From positions 1 to 64,000 of the forward strand of contig CALAKU010000002.1 of NCBI GenBank assembly GCA_937922925.1: DNA of 64,000 bases, written 5' to 3'. The notes under the pieces were generated by a model that made no database searches, was not told the DNA's origin, and saw only the letters and a list, made by a program, of their open reading frames with translations. This document shows positions 57,929 to 64,000 of the stretch, in pieces (within the stretch, counting starts at the first letter, position 1; the number at the start of each line of letters is the position of its first letter). The stretch is from an uncultured Arenicella sp. (GTDB taxonomy: Bacteria > Pseudomonadota > Gammaproteobacteria > Arenicellales > Arenicellaceae). The position numbers and the translations under genes are program-made.

Positions 57929-60511
57929 ATGGCGCAGAATCACACGCCAATGATGCAGCAATATCTGCGCATCAAAGCCGACTACCCTGACATACTGGTG
58001 TTTTACCGGATGGGGGATTTTTACGAGCTGTTCTACGAGGACGCGCAACGCGCTGCGCACTTGCTCGATATTACGCTTACCGCTCGAGGCAAGTCAGGCG
58101 GTGCGCCCATTCCAATGGCCGGCGTGCCCTTTCATGCAGTTGATCAGTATCTGGCTAAACTGGTCAGACAAGGCGAATCAATTGCCATCGCTGAGCAAAT
58201 TGGTGACCCCGCAACCAGCAAAGGCCCGGTTGACCGAAAGGTAGTACGCGTGGTCACGCCCGGTACCTTGGTTGAAGACAGCTTACTAAACGAGCGCCAA
58301 GACAATCTACTCGCGGCCGTCGTTCAGCAAGATCAGCATTATGCGATCGCCAGTTTAGAGTTGTCGCTGGGCCAATTCACGGCGCAACAATTAGATTCGT
58401 TAGAGCATCTTCAAGCCGAGCTTGAACGGTTAAAACCGGCGGAAATTTTAGTCGCTGAAAATCAGCTCTTAAGCACCCAACTGAACTTGCCAAGCGCGGC
58501 CAGCAGTGTGCCGCCGTGGTACTTTGATTTTGACGTGGCCCAAGAGTTGCTGTGTCGACAGTTCAATACCAAAACTCTGGTGGCCTTTGGATGCCAAGAC
58601 TTTCCGTTAGCAGTCAGCGCGGCCGGAGCCTTGCTTCAATATACCAAGGACATGCAGTACCAATCGGTTCCGCACATAACCGATCTTCAGCTTAGCCAGA
58701 AAAGCGACTTTTTGATTATCGATGCGGCAAGTCGACAAAACCTTGAGATCGAGGTTAATCTTGGTGGAGGAAAGAATCACACCTTAGTCGCACTCATGGA
58801 TCGTTGCGCTAATCCGATGGGCGCGCGATTACTGCGGCGCTGGCTGCATGGGCCAATTAGTAACCAAGAGCAATTGGGCCAACGCCAGATCGCGGTTGAT
58901 GAATTTATTCACCGACTGCCACAAGACGACGTTCATCGGCACCTATCTTATTGCGGCGACGTAGAACGAGTATTGAGTCGCATCGCCTTGAATACGGCCC
59001 GACCACGAGACTTGGTTCGCTTGCGAAGCGCATTGCAAACGCTGCCGGCGTTACAAAATCTGCTAAGCGACGCGCAGTCTGAGCTGTTGCAAATGAACGC
59101 CAATCGGCTTGGCCCGTTTAACCAATTAGTGCAACTCCTAGAGCACGCCATTCTCGAAGAACCCGCTGCAGTAATACGAGAGGGCGGCGTGATTCGCCCC
59201 GAATTCGATGAAGAATTCGCACAACTTCATCGCTTAAGTAAAGACACCGGTGCATTTTTATTAGAACTCGAACAACGTGAGCGCGATACCTCAGGGATTG
59301 CCAATCTGCGCGTTAAATACAATCGAGTGCACGGGTTTTATATTGAGGTCAGTCGCGCACAAGCCGACGCTGTGCCTGAACATTATATTCGCCGACAAAC
59401 GCTTAAAAACGCCGAACGCTATATCACAGAAGAATTAAAGGAATACGAAGATAAAGTTCTGAGCGCCCGAGAGAAGGCTTTAGCGAGTGAAAAAGCGCTG
59501 TATCAGCAAGTGATAGACACACTTCAGCCGCAGGTTCCGGCCATGCAAGCCATGGCTCAAGCTTTGGCGCAATTGGATGTATTGAGCAATTTTGCAGAAC
59601 GAGCGCTTAGCCTAAATTTTTGCAAACCTACGCTGAGCAAAGATGCGCACATTCAAATCTCTGGCGGCCGCCATCCTGTTGTTGAAGCCAATCAAAGCAC
59701 GCCGTTTATAGCTAATGATCTGCATTTTGATCAACACACCAAGATGCACGTTATCACTGGCCCTAACATGGGCGGCAAAAGCACTTACATGCGTCAATGT
59801 GCTTTGATCACACTGCTGGCATACACGGGGAGCTACGTGCCTGCCGATAGTGCCGTGATTGGCCCTGTGGATCGCATATTCACTCGCATCGGCGCCGCTG
59901 ATGATTTGGCCGGCGGGCGTTCGACTTTTATGGTGGAAATGACCGAAATGGCCAACATTTTGCGCAATGCCGGCCCCAATAGTTTAGTGTTAGTCGACGA
60001 AATCGGTCGCGGAACAAGCACTTACGATGGCCTATCACTGGCGTGGGCCTGTGCTATTGATTTGGCGGAACGAGTACAAGCCTATAGCTTGTTTGCTACT
60101 CATTATTTCGAGATCACCGATTTAGCCGACGCCTATCCAACTGTCAGTAATGTTCATCTGGATGCCGTCGAACACGGTCAAGATATCGTGTTTATGTATC
60201 ACCTAAAACAAGGCGCAGCAAATCAAAGTTACGGTATTCAAGTTGCTCGTTTAGCGGGCCTGCCTGACGCGGTATTAACCGCCGCCAGAAAAAAGCTCCG
60301 CGTACTTGAACAATCGGCGCTCTCTAATTCTACGCACTCAAACTCTACCCACTCAAATTCCGAACAACAAAGCCTGATTTTAGAAGAACCCGAACCGAGC
60401 TTTGAAGAGCATCCGCTGAGTCAAAAACTGGCTAACATCGATCCAGATGAACTAAACGCTAGACAAGCTCTTGAACTATTGTACGAGCTCAAAAAAGAAG
60501 TCGGCGATTAA
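57929..60511 (+). CDS. mutS: DNA mismatch repair protein MutS
   Basis: Mismatch recognition ATPase. 860 residues. Mismatch-binding Phe31-x-Glu33 ([11 protein letters not shown]), connector, lever and clamp domains, Walker [10 protein letters not shown] near 610-618, Walker [16 protein letters not shown], and a C-terminal dimer/tetramer helix region. The linker before the C-terminus has a short [13 protein letters not shown] repeat. Probably co-transcribed with suhB; fdxA follows. Confidence 0.97.
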   Translation: MAQNHTPMMQQYLRIKADYPDILVFYRMGDFYELFYEDAQRAAHLLDITLTARGKSGGAPIPMAGVPFHAVDQYLAKLVRQGESIAIAEQIGDPATSKGPVDRKVVRVVTPGTLVEDSLLNERQDNLLAAVVQQDQHYAIASLELSLGQFTAQQLDSLEHLQAELERLKPAEILVAENQLLSTQLNLPSAASSVPPWYFDFDVAQELLCRQFNTKTLVAFGCQDFPLAVSAAGALLQYTKDMQYQSVPHITDLQLSQKSDFLIIDAASRQNLEIEVNLGGGKNHTLVALMDRCANPMGARLLRRWLHGPISNQEQLGQRQIAVDEFIHRLPQDDVHRHLSYCGDVERVLSRIALNTARPRDLVRLRSALQTLPALQNLLSDAQSELLQMNANRLGPFNQLVQLLEHAILEEPAAVIREGGVIRPEFDEEFAQLHRLSKDTGAFLLELEQRERDTSGIANLRVKYNRVHGFYIEVSRAQADAVPEHYIRRQTLKNAERYITEELKEYEDKVLSAREKALASEKALYQQVIDTLQPQVPAMQAMAQALAQLDVLSNFAERALSLNFCKPTLSKDAHIQISGGRHPVVEANQSTPFIANDLHFDQHTKMHVITGPNMGGKSTYMRQCALITLLAYTGSYVPADSAVIGPVDRIFTRIGAADDLAGGRSTFMVEMTEMANILRNAGPNSLVLVDEIGRGTSTYDGLSLAWACAIDLAERVQAYSLFATHYFEITDLADAYPTVSNVHLDAVEHGQDIVFMYHLKQGAANQSYGIQVARLAGLPDAVLTAARKKLRVLEQSALSNSTHSNSTHSNSEQQSLILEEPEPSFEEHPLSQKLANIDPDELNARQALELLYELKKEVGD

Positions 60512-60571
60512 TCACAAAGCGGACTAAGTAGCTCGGCCAGTGATATCCGTCGCCCCTAAATTGGCTGACTT

Positions 60572-60588
60572 AGAATTCAATGAATTCT
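60572..60588. promoter_or_regulatory. Inverted repeat upstream of fdxA
   Basis: AGAATTC - AAT - GAATTCT, perfect 7-bp arms, 78 bases before the fdxA ATG in a 155-bp spacer. It could be a repressor site; no matching known operator comes to mind. Confidence 0.35.
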
Positions 60589-60666
60589 GGCCCTATATCC
60601 GTTGCCAAGCAATGACCTTCCCCCTAAAATACGCGGCTTGTTCGAGCACCTAGCGCGGAGACGACA

Positions 60667-60993
60667 ATGACTTATGTTGTAAAAGAAGAATGCATTAAAT
60701 GTAAATACACAGACTGCGTAGAAGTCTGCCCGGTGGATTGTTTCCATGAAGGCCCTAACTTTTTGGTGATCGACCCTGAAGAATGCATTGATTGCAGCTT
60801 GTGCGAACCAGAGTGCCCGGTAAACGCCATTGTCGCCGATGATGACTTGTCAACAGACGAAGAACACTACGTTGAGCTTAATGCTGAGCTTTCGGCCATT
60901 TGGCCCGTTATCACCGAAAAGAAAGACGCGCTTGAAGACGCTGATGAGTGGGCTGAAAAGACCGGCAAACTGGAATTACTCGAACGCGAATAA
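60667..60993 (+). CDS. fdxA: Seven-iron ferredoxin FdxA
   Basis: Electron carrier with one [3Fe-4S] and one [4Fe-4S] cluster. 108 residues; Cys9, Cys17 and Cys50 fit the 3Fe site and Cys21, Cys40, Cys43 and Cys46 the 4Fe site of Azotobacter ferredoxin I (offset by one). The C-terminal helical extension is present. GGAG seven bases before the ATG. Downstream of mutS as in Pseudomonas. Confidence 0.95.
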   Translation: MTYVVKEECIKCKYTDCVEVCPVDCFHEGPNFLVIDPEECIDCSLCEPECPVNAIVADDDLSTDEEHYVELNAELSAIWPVITEKKDALEDADEWAEKTGKLELLERE

Positions 60994-61011
60994 CGAATTT
61001 AAGTTTGTATT

Positions 61012-61038
61012 AAAAAGGCAGCCCAAGGCTGCCTTTTT
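61012..61038 (+). terminator. Bidirectional terminator between fdxA and dsbC
   Basis: AAAAAGGCAGCC - CAA - GGCTGCCTTTTT, a perfect 12-bp stem including A and T tracts. It serves convergent fdxA and dsbC. A short gccaa triplicate follows at 61120-61134. Confidence 0.92.
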
Positions 61039-61153
61039 TGTGTCTGGAGTAAGAAGTGGTAAAACCGGTTTAAGCTCTTTGACTGCGATAAACTGAGTTA
61101 ACCAACTTAGCGAAACAAAGCCAAGCCAAGCCAAGCCCAGCCAAATCTAGCCC

Positions 61154-61897
61154 CTATCCACTCAAACCAAGGCGTTCAATTAACACATTGCTAGGCAAAT
61201 AGCCGGGCGCTACCGTGCCGTCATCGAAGATGATAGTTGGAGTGCCGCGCACACCAACTTGCTGACCTAATTGATAGGAGTCGCTGACTGGATTGTCGCA
61301 GCTCGCGGTGGGAACATCGCCACCGCTTTTGGCCGAGGTAAGTGCAGATTGTTGATCGTCGTTACACCACACAGACACGTATTTTTTGTGGCTATCTGAA
61401 CCAATGCCTGCTCTTGGGAAAGCTAAGTAGCGAACCTGAATGCCAGCGGCCGTGAGTTCGGGAACCTCGCGATGCAGCTTACGACAATAACCACAGTCAA
61501 TATCGGTAAAGACCGTGATATAGCGTTTTGGTTTTTCAGGCCCAAAGACAATCATCTTGTCTTTGGAGACATCGCCGACCATTTGTGCCATTCGAGCGCT
61601 TTGTGCTTGATCGCCTAAGTTAACCTTGTCTTTGGTATTCAGTAAATCACCGATCAAAATATGCTCACCGCTAACATAGGCATACGCATAGTTGCCTTGA
61701 ATCTCCAGTCGATAAACCCCTTCCACATCAGTCGCCTCAATCTCGGCCTCGTTTGCTGGCGGTATCATCTTAACGAGTTCAGCGCGAACACGTTCGATTT
61801 CTGAATTGTCTTGCGCGGTCACCTTATTGATAGAACCGGTGCTTATTAGCATTGAGGCTGCGATAAACAGGCCAACGCCGATGAGTGCTGATTTCAT
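61154..61897 (-). CDS. dsbC: Thiol:disulfide interchange protein DsbC
   Basis: Periplasmic disulfide isomerase. 247 residues: signal peptide about 1-29 (TAQD), N-terminal dimerisation domain to about 85, linker helix, then a thioredoxin fold with CGYC at 135-138 and the cis-Pro loop GVRGTPTII. Two further Cys (WCND, ASCDN) match the structural disulfide of DsbC. Confidence 0.94.
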   Translation of the reverse strand: MKSALIGVGLFIAASMLISTGSINKVTAQDNSEIERVRAELVKMIPPANEAEIEATDVEGVYRLEIQGNYAYAYVSGEHILIGDLLNTKDKVNLGDQAQSARMAQMVGDVSKDKMIVFGPEKPKRYITVFTDIDCGYCRKLHREVPELTAAGIQVRYLAFPRAGIGSDSHKKYVSVWCNDDQQSALTSAKSGGDVPTASCDNPVSDSYQLGQQVGVRGTPTIIFDDGTVAPGYLPSNVLIERLGLSG

Positions 61898-61971
61898 TAT
61901 TTAATTCTCAAAAGTTTACTTAAAATTTTCTGATCCAAGAGCGAGCTTAGACCAAATACTTGTTGGCTGAC

Positions 61972-62457
61972 TTAATCGCGAAAGTTATTAAACTGCACGG
62001 GTATACCTAAGTCAGCTTCTTTTAAAAAGGCAATCACCTGCTGTAGATCATCGCGCTTTTTGCCAGTTACTCGCAATTGGTTACCCTGGATTGCTGTCTG
62101 GACTTTCAATTTCTTTGCCTTAATTTGTTTAACAATTGATCGACCTAGGTCGGAGTCAATACCTTCTTTTAATTCTATAATCTGGCGGGCTTTGCCGCCG
62201 CCAACTTCTTCGATGTCTTTATAGTGCAGACATGCTAAATCGACCGATCTTTTGGCTAATTTCTGACATAAAACATCGACCGCCTGTTTTACCTGAAAGT
62301 CGTTATCAGCGAAAACAGTCAATGCACTCTGGCTCACTTCAACACGAGCATCTGTGCCTTTAAAATCAAAGCGAGTACTCAGCTCTTTGTTTGCTTGATG
62401 GACGGCATTGTTTAACTCAGGATGGTCAATTTCAGAAACAATATCGAATGACGGCAT
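61972..62457 (-). CDS. yajQ: YajQ family cyclic-di-GMP-binding protein
   Basis: Nucleotide-binding protein; Xanthomonas and Pseudomonas members bind c-di-GMP. 161 residues from ATG 62457 (MPSFDIVSEIDHPELNNAV), the family N-terminus. STRFDFKGTDA, KAKKLKVQTAIQGNQLRVTGKKRDDLQ and the PVQFNNFRD end are all conserved. AAGG lies nine bases upstream. Confidence 0.94.
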   Translation of the reverse strand: MPSFDIVSEIDHPELNNAVHQANKELSTRFDFKGTDARVEVSQSALTVFADNDFQVKQAVDVLCQKLAKRSVDLACLHYKDIEEVGGGKARQIIELKEGIDSDLGRSIVKQIKAKKLKVQTAIQGNQLRVTGKKRDDLQQVIAFLKEADLGIPVQFNNFRD

Positions 62458-62666
62458 GATAACTGGCCTTGGCTTAACCAAAGATTAACGAATATTACTA
62501 AATGTAACATAGGCAAGTGAGGTTTTATCGCACGCTTTGGCGTAAAATCTCGTTAACTAATGCGGCAGTCTGTGTGCTTATCGGCTACAACTAGGCCCGT
62601 TTGACTATATAAGAGATTTAAATGTATCGCGTTTTCACCCAAACATTTACCCGCATAGGTTTTTGA

Positions 62667-63287
62667 ATGCGCTATTTCTGGCGACAACTTAGCGTATTGC
62701 TCATTACGTGCTTTGTTATTGGCTTCGTAGCCCAGAGCTATGCGCGCGTGTACGTGTATGAAACACCTAGCGGCGGTAGCTTGATCACTGACACAAAGAT
62801 TCGTAAAAAGGGTTATCGCCTCAAACGTAGTTACAACACGAAACCATATCGATCAGGCGCAACAAGCGCGCCCTATTTCGCAAAGACGATTCGCTCACAG
62901 TACGATGCGCTGATTGTTAACACCGCACTTAAATACGATTTAGAACCCAGCTTTGTTAAAGCAGTAGTGCATGTCGAATCCTCTTTTGATAAAGATGCCG
63001 TATCCAAAGCGGGCGCAATGGGGTTAATGCAATTAATGCCGGCCACTGCAGCAATTTATCAACTGAATCAAGACCACTTTAATGCCGAAAAAAATGTCGA
63101 AGTTGGCGTGCAACACTTACGCGAGTTATCCGATAGATATGGCGGCAATAAGCGACTTTCATTGGCGGCATATAATGCAGGAGAAGGCGCAGTAGCTCGC
63201 TATCAAGGCGTGCCGCCTTTCGACGAAACACGCGATTACATCAAGAAAGTAATGCGGCTTTATAACCTCTATAAAAAGGAAATATAA
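62667..63287 (+). CDS. Exported lytic transglycosylase (SLT domain)
   Basis: Cleaves peptidoglycan glycan strands. 206 residues: signal peptide about 1-26, a DUF4124-like segment (VYVYETPSGGSLITDT), and a C-terminal SLT domain (about 80-200) with catalytic Glu104 (HVESSFD), GAMGLMQLMP and AAYNAGEGAV. Similar in size to small membrane-independent transglycosylases next to core genes in related bacteria. Flanking genes are on the opposite strand. Confidence 0.9.
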   Translation: MRYFWRQLSVLLITCFVIGFVAQSYARVYVYETPSGGSLITDTKIRKKGYRLKRSYNTKPYRSGATSAPYFAKTIRSQYDALIVNTALKYDLEPSFVKAVVHVESSFDKDAVSKAGAMGLMQLMPATAAIYQLNQDHFNAEKNVEVGVQHLRELSDRYGGNKRLSLAAYNAGEGAVARYQGVPPFDETRDYIKKVMRLYNLYKKEI

Positions 63288-63373
63288 GGCTAAACTAAGA
63301 ATTGCGTAGTGGGTTGCGCAGTTGACTAAGAGTTGCGCAGTTTGCCAGTGGTTAACAAGGTCTAACTATAGGA

Positions 63374-64000
63374 CTACAAACCTTGCCCTTCGGACTCAAG
63401 TCTTGCGCCATTGAGTATTTGTTTCATAGCAAAAACGGCTTCGTACATACCGGTCATCGAGGCACGCGCAATAATGGCATGGCCAATATTCAAACAAACG
63501 ATTTCAGGTATGGCAGCGATAGCACTCGTATTTTGATAGTGCAAGCCGTGACCGGCATTGACTTGCATGCCTAGCTTGTTGGCTAAGGTGGCAGCGTCTT
63601 TTAGCCTTTTTAGCTCTTGTTCTTGCAGCTCATCTTGCGCCTGTGCGTAGTTGCCCGTGTGTAATTCAACTATGTCTGCACCAATTTTTTTACTCGCTTG
63701 AATTTGCTCAGCATCGGGATCGATAAATAAAGAAACCAATGCGCCTGATTGTCTAATAGTGCTTACAGCGTCAGCCAGCGCGGATACTTGTGACACCACA
63801 TCCAGGCCTCCTTCGGTGGTGAGCTCTTCGCGTTTTTCAGGCACCAAACAACACTCGTGCGGGCGAACTTTAAGTGCAATCTCTATCATTTCATCGCTTG
63901 CGGCCATTTCAAAATTCAATGGCAGAGCAATCTCATTCTTTATGTTGAAAACATCATAGTCTTGAATGTGTCGCCGATCCTCGCGCAGGTGCACCGTTAC
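63374..64000 (-). CDS. pdxJ: Pyridoxine 5'-phosphate synthase (N-terminus outside window)
   Basis: Last step of de novo vitamin B6 synthesis, condensing DXP and 3-amino-2-oxopropyl phosphate. The frame continues to the window edge (VTVHLREDRRH at the start of the visible part), so about 40-45 N-terminal residues are missing from view. Conserved CCLVPEKREELTTEGGLDV, SLFIDPD, ELHTGNYA, NAGHGLHYQN and LNIGHAIIARA. Confidence 0.95.
   Translation of the reverse strand, partial: VTVHLREDRRHIQDYDVFNIKNEIALPLNFEMAASDEMIEIALKVRPHECCLVPEKREELTTEGGLDVVSQVSALADAVSTIRQSGALVSLFIDPDAEQIQASKKIGADIVELHTGNYAQAQDELQEQELKRLKDAATLANKLGMQVNAGHGLHYQNTSAIAAIPEIVCLNIGHAIIARASMTGMYEAVFAMKQILNGARLESEGQGL

Overview
The window looks like chromosomal core genome of a gammaproteobacterium. 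This is inferred from gene content and order, not from a marker gene. The runs asd-fimV-truA-trpF-folC-dedD-cvpA-purF-metZ, smc-zipA-ligA, rlmN-pilF-rodZ-hisS-yfgM-bamB-der, dapA-bamC-purC, ffs-dnaX-ybaB-recR and mutS-fdxA are those of Pseudomonas-like and related gammaproteobacteria. BamB/BamC, ZipA, LpxH, FimV and PilF point to a Gram-negative cell with an outer membrane and type IV pili. I cannot name the genus. No prophage, insertion sequence, CRISPR array, tRNA or rRNA was seen.

Layout. 1-7.6 kb: two secreted hydrolases, then purL and purC. 7.6-13 kb: bamC, dapA, pssA, ilvN, ilvI. 13-15.1 kb: lpxH, ftsB and a small outer-membrane barrel. 15.2-27.1 kb: one long minus-strand series from asd to metZ (lysine/threonine/methionine precursors, pilus-hub FimV, tRNA pseudouridylation, tryptophan, folate, division SPOR protein, purine entry step). 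27.3-34.8 kb: an unrecognised gene, then ligA, zipA, smc (replication, division, chromosome organisation). 35-36.2 kb: queF and a PhyH-type dioxygenase. 36.3-39.9 kb: recR, ybaB, dnaX, a 59-bp tandem repeat array and the SRP RNA gene. 40.1-43.3 kb: xseA, a degenerate M23-like protein and an alpha/beta hydrolase. 43.3-53.4 kb: der, bamB, yfgM, hisS, rodZ, pilF, rlmN, ndk, mtaB. 53.4-64 kb: a Cys-containing barrel protein, iscA, cysE, trmJ, then suhB, mutS, fdxA, dsbC, yajQ, a lytic transglycosylase and pdxJ, which runs off the window.

The least ordinary signals are: (1) a 59-bp tandem repeat (four full units plus one diverged) immediately downstream of the SRP RNA, each unit holding two hairpins whose arms change in a compensatory way between units; (2) a SuhB homologue whose four catalytic metal ligands are all substituted, including the position equivalent to E. 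coli D87; (3) an M23-like protein after xseA with no catalytic residues; (4) several textbook operons each lacking one expected member (ilvC, accD, ispG, iscRSU); (5) small tandem duplications scattered through spacers and linkers; (6) short palindromes upstream of purL, purF and pssA.

Start codons were chosen by Shine-Dalgarno sites, overlap with upstream terminators and family N-termini. They often differ from the longest possible reading frame. Residue numbers refer to the starts given here.
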